Shown: piece after piece, positions 9,311 through 16,205 of the stretch | How the letters are laid out: the number at the start of each line of letters is the position of its first letter | How positions within the stretch are numbered: the first letter of the stretch is position 1 | DNA from: Tahibacter soli | GTDB taxonomy: Bacteria > Pseudomonadota > Gammaproteobacteria > Xanthomonadales > Rhodanobacteraceae | Direction of reading: 5' to 3' | Assembly (NCBI RefSeq): GCF_025717065.2 | Contig: NZ_JAOVZO020000018.1 | Span: forward strand, 1,269,052 to 1,333,051 | Length of the DNA: 64,000 bases | Made by a program: the position numbers and the translations under genes | The notes under the pieces: generated by a model | Seen by the model: the letters and a program-made list of their open reading frames with translations, nothing else | Databases searched by the model: none | What the model was told of the DNA's origin: nothing

Positions 9311-10354
9311 CTACTTCGGCGAACGCTTCGACGTGCGACGATATTTCTGATCCGGACTGCGCGGCGCGTCCGGCAGCGTCATCTCGACGATGCCGGCGTC
9401 CAGCGCCGGTACGAGGTAGCCGCTGCGGAAGTTCGGACGATGACGCAGGCCGAGCCGCTGCATCAGTTCGCTCGCGGTCAATATTTCGCCGCGACGCATC
9501 GCCGCCGCGACACGCGCGATCGGCGCTGCCGCCCCCGACCGATCGTCGACTTGCACGGCAGCTTGGTCGGTAGCTTGATCGGTAGCTTGGTCGGTCGTCG
9601 CTTCGGCGAGCGCCATGGTCAGCGCGTCGAGCATGAACTCGACGAATACCGTCGAATTGCTCGCCCGGTCGCTGGCAGCGAGCGCCGCGTAATAGTCGCG
9701 CTGGCGTTCGCGGATGACGGTTTCGACCGGCAACCAGGCGAGCGCCGGCTGCCACCGCGAGAGAATCAGCGTCTGCCAGAGCCGTCCCATGCGGCCGTTG
9801 CCGTCGGCGAACGGGTGGATGAACTCGAACTCGTAGTGAAAAACGCAGCTCGCGACGAGCGGGTGCGTGTCGGTGCGTGCGAGCCAACGCACGAGGTCGG
9901 TCATCAGCTTCGGCACGCGCGATGCCGGCGGCGCCATGTGGACGAGCCGTTTCCCGCGATAGATGCCGACGCCGCCGGTGCGCCAGCGGCCGGGCGTGTC
10001 GACGAGGCCGGCCATCAGAATCGCATGCGCTTCGAGCACATTCCTCAACGCATCCGGGCGCCAGTGCGGCAGACGTTCGTACGCGGCGAACGCGTTGCGT
10101 ACCTCGTGAACGTCGCGCGGCGGCGCGAGCACGCGCCGGCCGTCGAGCACGGCCGTGACCTGTTCGAGCGTCAGGCTGTTGTTTTCGATAGCGAGCGAGG
10201 CCTGAATCGTGCGCACGCGCTGCGCGCGGCGCAGATGCGGCGAGGGTACGGCCTCGGCTCGCGCCGTCCAGCGGCCGAGGCGCTCGCCGATCTGCGCGAC
10301 GTGGTTGAGCACCGTCGGCGTGATCGAGAATGGCGGCGAGTACGGCTTGGGCAT
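9311..10354 (-). CDS. Fic family protein (protein adenylyltransferase)
   Basis: A 347-residue Fic-domain protein. The catalytic motif [12 protein letters not shown] starts at H180, with the full HxFx(D/E)GNGRxxR consensus, so it should be able to transfer AMP or another nucleotide-linked group to hydroxyl side chains of target proteins. Upstream, about residue 50, is SLAIENNSL, which fits the (S/T)xxxE(G/N) inhibitory helix, so this is a self-inhibited class II Fic. A Fic N-terminal region precedes the fold, and a winged-helix-like C-terminal segment (about residues 275-340) follows a [12 protein letters not shown] linker encoded by a 12-bp tandem repeat. Targets are unknown. No antitoxin gene is adjacent, as expected for class II. 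Confidence 0.92.
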   Translation of the reverse strand: MPKPYSPPFSITPTVLNHVAQIGERLGRWTARAEAVPSPHLRRAQRVRTIQASLAIENNSLTLEQVTAVLDGRRVLAPPRDVHEVRNAFAAYERLPHWRPDALRNVLEAHAILMAGLVDTPGRWRTGGVGIYRGKRLVHMAPPASRVPKLMTDLVRWLARTDTHPLVASCVFHYEFEFIHPFADGNGRMGRLWQTLILSRWQPALAWLPVETVIRERQRDYYAALAASDRASNSTVFVEFMLDALTMALAEATTDQATDQATDQAAVQVDDRSGAAAPIARVAAAMRRGEILTASELMQRLGLRHRPNFRSGYLVPALDAGIVEMTLPDAPRSPDQKYRRTSKRSPK

Positions 10355-10505
10355 CGTGGCGCGGGCCAGGAGGGGGCTTCGCTAGTGTAACCGCGCGCAG
10401 CGGGCCGGCGCGCAACGCTGCGGGTCTGCTTCTTTTCCCAATGTGGAATCCGCCCGCCGTGCGGCTTCGACAACGGATTCGAGGCGCGCTGAATCGCGCG
10501 CCGGC

Positions 10506-10931
10506 TCAGTCGCCGTCGACGATCCCGCCTTCGATCGCGGCGGCTTCGTTGCCGAAGATCGCCATCGCGGTGCGCATGCGGCGGAAACCGAGTTTGCGGT
10601 AGAAGTCTTCCTTGCCCGGCACCGCGTACAGGATGATCTTGCGGTGGCCTGTCGACAGGTCGCGCAGGCGTTCGACGATCTGCCGGCCGAGGCCCAGGCC
10701 CTGGCGCCCGGGATGCACGACGATGTCGCACAGATACGAGCAGTCGACGCCGTCGGCGAGCGCGCGGCCCGCGCCGATCACCGCGTCGCCGTCGTAGACG
10801 AAACACTTGTAGCGGCTGTTCGCGTAGGCGGTCTTCAGCCACTCGGCGCTTTTGTCGCCGAGCGGCGCGATGCGGTAGAGGTGCGACAGGGCTTGCCAGT
10901 CGATGCGGGAATCGTCGTCGGTCCAGTGCAT
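10506..10931 (-). CDS. GNAT family N-acetyltransferase
   Basis: A 141-residue protein with a single GNAT fold. The acetyl-CoA binding P-loop is RQGLGLGRQIV (about residues 76-86), preceded by the beta-strand YLCDIVVHP. The C-terminal FYRKLGFRRM is the usual end of the fold. Length and motifs fit small-molecule or antibiotic-type GNAT enzymes, but the substrate cannot be told. It starts with ATG at 10931. A pair of inverted dispersed repeats lies immediately upstream (10941-11027), separating it from the acyl-CoA dehydrogenase gene on the same strand. About 150 bp without other features separates its stop from the Fic gene. Confidence 0.85.
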   Translation of the reverse strand: MHWTDDDSRIDWQALSHLYRIAPLGDKSAEWLKTAYANSRYKCFVYDGDAVIGAGRALADGVDCSYLCDIVVHPGRQGLGLGRQIVERLRDLSTGHRKIILYAVPGKEDFYRKLGFRRMRTAMAIFGNEAAAIEGGIVDGD

Positions 10932-10940
10932 GGGTGCCTG

Positions 10941-11027
10941 CTCGTCATTCCAGCGAAAGCTGGAATCCAGCCGTTGACTTTACGACAAAAGAAACCGCTG
11001 GATCCCAGCTTTCGCTGGGATGACGAG
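10941..11027. repeat. Pair of inverted REP-like intergenic palindromes
   Basis: The left copy 10941-10971 (CTCGTCATTCCAGCGAAAGC and on) and right copy 10997-11027 (GCTGGATCCCAGCTTTCGCT and on) are near-perfect reverse complements, and each is itself a hairpin. The GTCATTCC.GCGAAAGC.GGAATCCAG type is widespread between genes in many proteobacterial genomes. Decayed relatives occur at 36927-36955 and 46282-46310 here. This pair sits between two minus-strand genes. Confidence 0.8.
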
Positions 11028-11050
11028 CAGAGCGAAAGCGCGAGCGAACA

Positions 11051-12850
11051 TCAAAACCACGCATCCTTCATCTCGAACGCACTCCCATCCGCCGTCGCCA
11101 CCAGCTTCGCCGCCAATTCCACTTTCGGCAGCTCCGTGGCGAACCAGAACCGGCACGCCTGCACCTTGCCGTCGAGGAAGTCGCGCTCGGATCCCGTCGC
11201 GGCCGGCGCGAGGCGCCGCGCGACCAGCGCCATGCGCAACCAGCACCATGCGACCGCGACGTGCCCGACCAGCAGCAGATAGTCCGACGCGTTCGCCAGC
11301 GCGCGTCGCACCTCGCCCCGGCCCATGCGCTGCGCGACCGCGAGCGTCGTGTCGCCGACGAGCCTGGCCTTCACCGCGAGTTCCTGCGCGAACGGCGCGA
11401 GTTCCGCGTCGCTCGCCGCGGCGGTGCACGTCGTCGCGATTTCGCCGAGCAGGAGGCGCAGCGCCGCGCCGTCGTGCAGCAGCGCCTTGCGGCCGAGAAG
11501 GTCCAGGGCCTGGATGCCGTTGGTGCCTTCGTGGATCGGATTGATGCGGTTGTCGCGCCAGCACTGTTCGACCGGGTAGTCGCGCGTGTAGCCGTAGCCG
11601 CCGAGCACCTGGATCGCCAGATCGTTCGCGCGCAGCGCGTACTCGGAACACCAGGCCTTGACGATCGGCGTCAACAGTTCCAGCAGCGCCGCCGCTTCGT
11701 CGCGCGTCTGCGCGTCGGCGTCGCGCTGCCGGTCGACGAGCAGCGCCGCGTGGAACGCGAGCATCTGTCCGCCTTCGACGTAGCATTTCTGCGCCAGCAG
11801 CATGCGGCGCACGTCGGCGTGTTCGACCAGCGGCACGGCCGGCGTCGAGGGGTCCTTCTGGTCGGGATGGCGGCCCTGGCGCCGCTCGCGCGCGTAGGCG
11901 AGGGCGTACCGCCAGCTCGCGCAGGCCTGCTGGATCGCGGAAATGCCGACGCCGATGCGCTCCTCGTTCATCATGTGGAACATGTACGCGAGGCCATGAT
12001 GCGGCGCGCCAACGAGCCACGCCTCGCAGTCGCCGGCTTCGCCGAACTTGAGAAACGTGTTGACGCTCGCGCGCTGACCGAGCTTGTGGTTGAGGCCGGC
12101 CAGGCGCACGTCGTTGCGCGCGCCCCGCGTGCCGTCGGCGGCGACGCGCCAGCGCGGCACGATGAACAGGCTGATGCCGCGCACGCCGGCCGGCGCGCCC
12201 GCGATGCGCGCGAGCACGAGGTGCACGATGTTCTCGCCGAGCTCGTGGTCGCCCGCGGAAATCCACATTTTAGCGCCGGTCAGCCGGTAGCTGCCGTCGT
12301 CGTGCGGTTCGGCGCGCGTGGTGATGTCGGCGAGCGACGAACCCGCGTGCGGCTCGGACAGGCACATCGTGCCGAAATAGCGGCCCTCGAGAATCGGCTG
12401 CATGTAGCGCGCCTTCTGCTCGTCGGTCGCGTAGACCTCGAGCAGGTTCGCCGCGGCGCGCGCGAGCGTCGGGTAGGCGATCGTGCCGCCGTTCGCGGCG
12501 CAGAACAGCGCGTCGCACGCGGCGGTGACCACGAACGGCAGCTGCATGCCGCCGCGTGCCTCGTCGGCCAGCGCGGCGGTGAAACCCGCTTCGCCGAACG
12601 CGCGCACGGCCTCTGCGATTTCCGGAATCAGCGCGACCTTGCCGTCGACGAGCCGCGGCTCTTCGAGGTCGGCCTTGCGGTTGTGCGGCAGGAACTTCTC
12701 GGCCGCCAGCTGCTGCGCGAGCGAGATCGCCGCGTCGAACGTCTCGCGGCTGTGCGCGGCGTAGCGCGGATACGCGCACAGCGCGTCGACGCCGAGCACG
12801 TCGTACAGCATGAAATCGAGATGGCGGCGGTCGACGGTCGACGTATCCAT
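11051..12850 (-). CDS. Acyl-CoA dehydrogenase with extra C-terminal domain
   Basis: A 599-residue flavoenzyme of the long acyl-CoA dehydrogenase group. The N-terminal and middle domains carry GTMCLSEPHAGSSLADITT (about residues 162-180, FAD/substrate segment) and KMWISAGDHELG. The C-terminal helical domain has RDYPVEQCWRDNRI followed by HEGTNGIQALDLLGRK, which holds the expected catalytic Glu and FAD-binding residues. About 140 further residues match the extra C-terminal domain of DmdC-like enzymes. The reaction is alpha,beta-dehydrogenation of an acyl-CoA thioester in the cytoplasm, with electrons passed to ETF; chain-length preference is not visible. It starts with ATG at 12850. A LysR gene lies upstream on the same strand, 38 nt away, and may regulate it. 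Confidence 0.92.
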   Translation of the reverse strand: MDTSTVDRRHLDFMLYDVLGVDALCAYPRYAAHSRETFDAAISLAQQLAAEKFLPHNRKADLEEPRLVDGKVALIPEIAEAVRAFGEAGFTAALADEARGGMQLPFVVTAACDALFCAANGGTIAYPTLARAAANLLEVYATDEQKARYMQPILEGRYFGTMCLSEPHAGSSLADITTRAEPHDDGSYRLTGAKMWISAGDHELGENIVHLVLARIAGAPAGVRGISLFIVPRWRVAADGTRGARNDVRLAGLNHKLGQRASVNTFLKFGEAGDCEAWLVGAPHHGLAYMFHMMNEERIGVGISAIQQACASWRYALAYARERRQGRHPDQKDPSTPAVPLVEHADVRRMLLAQKCYVEGGQMLAFHAALLVDRQRDADAQTRDEAAALLELLTPIVKAWCSEYALRANDLAIQVLGGYGYTRDYPVEQCWRDNRINPIHEGTNGIQALDLLGRKALLHDGAALRLLLGEIATTCTAAASDAELAPFAQELAVKARLVGDTTLAVAQRMGRGEVRRALANASDYLLLVGHVAVAWCWLRMALVARRLAPAATGSERDFLDGKVQACRFWFATELPKVELAAKLVATADGSAFEMKDAWF

Positions 12851-12888
12851 GGCGCGGCTCCGTGTCGGGTAGTCGCGAGTGTAGTGAT

Positions 12889-13779
12889 TCAGCCGGCGTC
12901 GAGCAGCCAGTCGCGGAAAGCGCGCATACCCGGCGTCGGCGCGCGCGTCGTCAGGCGCGTGAGCCAGTACGCGCCGGCGTCGATCTCGATCGCGAACGGC
13001 CGCACGAGCCGGCCGGCGGCGAGTTCCGTGTCGAACATCGCGGGCGGCGCGAGCGCGACGCCGGCGTCGGCGATCGCCGCCTGCACCATGATCCACGACG
13101 AGTCGAACTGCGGGCCTCGCGCCGCGACGCCGTCGACGCCCGCGGCCGCGAGCCAGGCCGGCCAGTCCTGCGCGCGGTACGAGCGCAAGAGCGTGCAGGC
13201 CGACAGATCGTGCGGCGCGGCGAGGCGCTCGGCCGTGCGCGGCGAACACAGCGGCGACAGCGGCGCGTCGAGCACGCGTTCGGCGTGCGCGCCGTGCCAC
13301 GCGCCGTCGCCGTAGCGGATCGCGTAGTCGAGGCGTTCGCCGGCGAGGTCGACGACGTTGTTGTGCGTCATCACGCGCACGTCGACGAGCGGACACCGCG
13401 CGCGGAATTCGGGCAGGCGCGCGAGCAGGCGCACGGCGAACGTGCCGACGACGCCGATCGTGACGACCTCCTGCACGCCGCCGGCCTCGATCTGGCCGAG
13501 CCATTGCGACAGGCGGCCGAACGTGTCCGACAGCATCGGCACCATCGCGGCGCCTTCGTCGGTCAGCACGAGCCCGCGCGGCGCGCGGCGGAACAGCGCG
13601 ACGCCGAGCCGGTCTTCGAGGGCCTTCACCTGATGGCTGATCGCTGCCTGCGTGACCGACAGCTCCGATGCCGCGCGCGTGAACGACAGATGCCGCGCGG
13701 CCGACTCGAACGCGCGCAACGCGTTGAGCGAAACGGTGCGCGTGGTCAGCGCGGCATGAGAAATTCTTGCGTCGGGCAC
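12889..13779 (-). CDS. LysR-family transcriptional regulator (GcvA/AmpR-like)
   Basis: About 296 residues, the usual LysR length. The N-terminal helix-turn-helix is LNALRAFESAARHLSFTRAA followed by ELSVTQAAISHQVKALEDRLG (split here), typical of the GcvA/AmpR branch. An effector-binding domain follows with FAVRLLARLPEFRARCPLVD and a second lobe. No ATG lies near the domain start, so GTG at 13779 was chosen; it gives 16 residues before the LNALRAF motif. The gene is divergent from the Tat-exported cupin gene (76 bp apart) and upstream of the acyl-CoA dehydrogenase on the same strand. It could regulate either. The inducer is unknown. Confidence 0.9.
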   Translation of the reverse strand: MPDARISHAALTTRTVSLNALRAFESAARHLSFTRAASELSVTQAAISHQVKALEDRLGVALFRRAPRGLVLTDEGAAMVPMLSDTFGRLSQWLGQIEAGGVQEVVTIGVVGTFAVRLLARLPEFRARCPLVDVRVMTHNNVVDLAGERLDYAIRYGDGAWHGAHAERVLDAPLSPLCSPRTAERLAAPHDLSACTLLRSYRAQDWPAWLAAAGVDGVAARGPQFDSSWIMVQAAIADAGVALAPPAMFDTELAAGRLVRPFAIEIDAGAYWLTRLTTRAPTPGMRAFRDWLLDAG

Positions 13780-13855
13780 GAGAGGATGTCGCTGGCGGGC
13801 GGGGCGTCTGGAGGAGCACGATTCGACGCGACGATGCAGCGGAGCGGGGCGCAAC

Positions 13856-14638
13856 ATGGGTCGAATTGATGGCGAAATCCGGGCAGGCGGCTTCACGCGC
13901 CGCGACGTGCTGCGCGCGTTCGGCGCGTTCGCGACCGTCATGCTGTTGCGCGAAGCCGCCGTGGCGGCGCCCGCGCGGCGCATGGCCGCGACCGACTGGA
14001 TCGCGCGGCAGGACGAGGCGGCGCGCGCGCTCGCGGCCGGGCGGCTCGCGCCGCGCGCGTGGATGGCCGAGGTCGAACGGCTCGCGGCCGAAGTCGACGT
14101 CGCCGAACTCATGGTGAGCGTGAACCGCGCGCGGATCACCGCGGCCGGGCGCGGCGCGGCGAACGATCCGGCCAAGCGCCACGTGAAATTTCTCGATCCG
14201 GCGACCGGCGAGCCGCGCGAGCTCGCCTACGGCGCGGCGCTGTTCGACTTCGAACCGGGCAACGTGATCACGCCGCACGCGCACCGGCACATGGCGTCGG
14301 CGCATCTCGTCGTCGACGGCCGCGTGCGCGTGCGTAACTACGACCGCGTGCGCGACGACGGCGACGCGATCGTGATCCGGCCGACGCGCGACGCGGTGTT
14401 CGGCGTCGGCGCGGTGTCGACGATGTCGTCCGAGCGCGACAACGTGCACTGGTTCGTGCCGCAGCGCGGCCGCGCGACGACGTTCGACGTCGTGATCTCC
14501 GATCTCGACGCGGGCGAGCCGCCGTACGAGATCCGCGCGCTCGATCCGCTCGCCGCGACGCCGCTCGCCGACGGTGCGCTGCGCACGCCGGTCATCGGGT
14601 TCGCCGACGCGTCGAAGAAATACACCGCCGACGTCTGA
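13856..14638 (+). CDS. Tat-exported cupin-like protein
   Basis: A 260-residue protein. The N-terminus has FTRRDVLRAFGAFATVMLL, a twin-arginine signal, followed by an Ala-rich cleavage region (about residue 38). The mature part has a cupin-like core: NVITPHAHRHMASAHLVVDG (about residues 137-156) supplies three His, and RDNVHWF a later His, which together could bind a metal as in cupins and thiol dioxygenases. It is therefore probably a periplasmic cupin enzyme or binding protein; the substrate is unknown. Start is ATG at 13856; the upstream GAGCGGGGC is a weak ribosome binding site. It is divergent from the LysR gene and ends at a convergent hairpin terminator (14641-14668). Confidence 0.7.
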   Translation: MGRIDGEIRAGGFTRRDVLRAFGAFATVMLLREAAVAAPARRMAATDWIARQDEAARALAAGRLAPRAWMAEVERLAAEVDVAELMVSVNRARITAAGRGAANDPAKRHVKFLDPATGEPRELAYGAALFDFEPGNVITPHAHRHMASAHLVVDGRVRVRNYDRVRDDGDAIVIRPTRDAVFGVGAVSTMSSERDNVHWFVPQRGRATTFDVVISDLDAGEPPYEIRALDPLAATPLADGALRTPVIGFADASKKYTADV

Positions 14639-14640
14639 TC

Positions 14641-14668
14641 GCGCAAAGTACCTTTCGATACTTTGCGC
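14641..14668. terminator. Hairpin between convergent cupin and DUF3037 genes
   Basis: GCGCAAAGTA at 14641-14650 pairs perfectly with TACTTTGCGC at 14659-14668, with an 8-nt loop. It lies 3 nt after the cupin stop and 10 nt past the DUF3037 stop on the other strand, so it can serve both. Confidence 0.65.
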
Positions 14669-14678
14669 GTCGTGGCGC

Positions 14679-15056
14679 TCAGCGCCGCACCATCCGCGTC
14701 ATGAGATGTTCGAGCGCCGCCAGCGGATCGCCGCAGCGGCCGGTGTGCACCGGCGAGGTCTGGAGAATCGAGCTGCGCTGCGCGGTGAGCCAGTGGAAGC
14801 GCTGGCGCGGCGGCAGTTCGCCGATCGGACCCGCGCCCGCGCAGATCGCCGGGAATGCCGCGAGGTAGGCGATCACCATGTCGAGATCGACGCCGGGATC
14901 GAGCGCGACGAGGCGCGCCGCGTCGAGTTCGACGCGCGCTTCGAGAAACCGCGCGCCCGGACACGACAGGATCACGCCGGCGTTGACGAACTCCTCGCGC
15001 TCCACGCGCGGCACGACGCGGATCACCGCGTAGTCGTAGGTGTCAGGCGCGCGCAC
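14679..15056 (-). CDS. DUF3037 family protein
   Basis: A 125-residue protein. YDYAVIRVVPRVEREEFVNAGV followed by GVILSCPG (cited in parts) is the family hallmark: DUF3037 proteins begin with a YxYAvvRvvPrverGEfvNvGVil-type strand-helix. Start GTG at 15056 overlaps the 3' end of the HipA-like kinase gene by 14 nt, so the two are coupled. DUF3037 genes are commonly found next to HipA-like kinase genes; the function is unknown, but this pairing suggests a partner or substrate of the kinase. No membrane segment or signal is seen. The downstream hairpin at 14641-14668 ends the unit. Confidence 0.85.
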   Translation of the reverse strand: MRAPDTYDYAVIRVVPRVEREEFVNAGVILSCPGARFLEARVELDAARLVALDPGVDLDMVIAYLAAFPAICAGAGPIGELPPRQRFHWLTAQRSSILQTSPVHTGRCGDPLAALEHLMTRMVRR

Positions 15057-15816
15057 GGACGGCCTCCGCGACGAAGCGCTCGCGCCGCGCGAGCCGCGCG
15101 ACGAAGTAGTCGACATACGCATTGCGCCGGGCGGCGGCGTCGATCGTCGCGTCGCCGTTGGCGAGCCACGCGTCGGGCGCCAGCGCGAGGATCGCCTCGA
15201 ACGTCGCGCGGTCGAGCCGCGCCGCGAGTTCGGCGTCGATGCGATCGATCTGCGTCGCGGCCGGCAGCAGCACGTGGTGCCGGATCAGCGCGAACGGGCT
15301 GTCGGCGGCGTCCGCGCCGCCGTCCCACGCGTGGTGGAAGTACAGCGCGGCGCCGTGGTCGATCAGCCACAGCTTGCGGTGCCACATCAGGAGGTTGGTG
15401 TTCTTCGCGGTGCGGTCGACGTTGCTGACGAACGCGTCGAACCAGACGATGCGCGAGGCGAGGTCGGCGTCGACCTGGCTCGCGGCGGGATCGAACACGA
15501 GCGAACCGGGCAAAAAGTCGAGCGCGAGATTGAGGCCCGCGCTCGCGCGGATCAGCGACTGGATTTCCGGGTCGGGTTCGGTGCGCGCGAGGTCGGGGTC
15601 GAGATCGGCGAACACGATTTCCGGCACCGGCAGGCCGAGCGCGCGCGCGATCTCGCCGCCGACGAGTTCGGCGACGAGCGCGCGCGGCCCTTGTCCGGCG
15701 CCGCGGAATTTCAGCACGTACAGGCCCGAGTCGTCGGCCTCGACGACGGCCGGCAGCGAGCCGCCCTCGCGCAGCGGCGTGACGTAGCGGTCGACCGCGA
15801 CGGTGCGCAGCTTCAC
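15043..15816 (-). CDS. HipA-like kinase
   Basis: A 257-residue stand-alone HipA-like kinase, shorter than E. coli HipA (about 440 residues) because it lacks the HipA N-terminal domain. The nucleotide-binding region is YVLKFRGAGQGPRALVAEL (about residues 33-51, with a Lys for ATP). The catalytic loop is FVSNVDRTAKNTNLL (about 131-145, Asp and Asn of the HRD-like segment), and the metal-binding motif is LIDHGAAL (about 153-160). No HipB-like DNA-binding gene is adjacent. Its GTG start overlaps the DUF3297 stop by 4 nt (GTGA) and its end overlaps DUF3037, so three genes form one coupled unit. The substrate is unknown; tRNA synthetases are targets of true HipA. Confidence 0.85.
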   Translation of the reverse strand: MKLRTVAVDRYVTPLREGGSLPAVVEADDSGLYVLKFRGAGQGPRALVAELVGGEIARALGLPVPEIVFADLDPDLARTEPDPEIQSLIRASAGLNLALDFLPGSLVFDPAASQVDADLASRIVWFDAFVSNVDRTAKNTNLLMWHRKLWLIDHGAALYFHHAWDGGADAADSPFALIRHHVLLPAATQIDRIDAELAARLDRATFEAILALAPDAWLANGDATIDAAARRNAYVDYFVARLARRERFVAEAVRARA

Positions 15817-16064
15817 TCTTGCGGTGCGGCGTCGAGGTAATACGGTTCGACGACGCCCTTGAGCCTGACGGTCATCGGATTGCCGCTGCGGTCGCGCGCC
15901 TTGCCGGCCGCGACGCGGATCCAGCCTTCGCTGACGCAGTATTCCTCGACGTCCTGGCGCTCCTTGCCGTTGAAGCGGATGCCGATGCCGCGCTTGAGCA
16001 CGTCGGTGTCGTGGTGTTTGCTTTTCGGGTTGACGTCGAGGCGGTCGGGAGGCGTGTCGGTCAT
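15813..16064 (-). CDS. DUF3297 family protein
   Basis: An 83-residue protein. GIGIRFNGKERQDVEEYCVS (about residues 26-45) and EGWIRVAAGKARDRSGNPMT are the conserved blocks of DUF3297, a small family of proteobacterial proteins of unknown function. Length matches the family. Starts with ATG at 16064 and overlaps the HipA-like kinase start by 4 nt, so it is first in a DUF3297-kinase-DUF3037 unit. It has no signal peptide and no membrane segment and is expected in the cytoplasm. Confidence 0.88.
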   Translation of the reverse strand: MTDTPPDRLDVNPKSKHHDTDVLKRGIGIRFNGKERQDVEEYCVSEGWIRVAAGKARDRSGNPMTVRLKGVVEPYYLDAAPQE

Positions 16065-16205
16065 CGTTTTTTCTCGCGCAAAGCGCGGATTGTAGCGGCG
16101 TTCGGGCGAGGTCGGCAGGTTCCATGATCCCTGTACGACGGTTTTTGCGTACGTGCCGGCAACGAGGGAACGCGACTGGGCGTTCCCGTTTGCCGGAGCA
16201 CGACC

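Noticed and set aside
11261..13315. A 684-residue + ORF antisense to the acyl-CoA dehydrogenase and LysR genes
   Set aside because: Both real minus-strand proteins have full family motifs; this frame has none.
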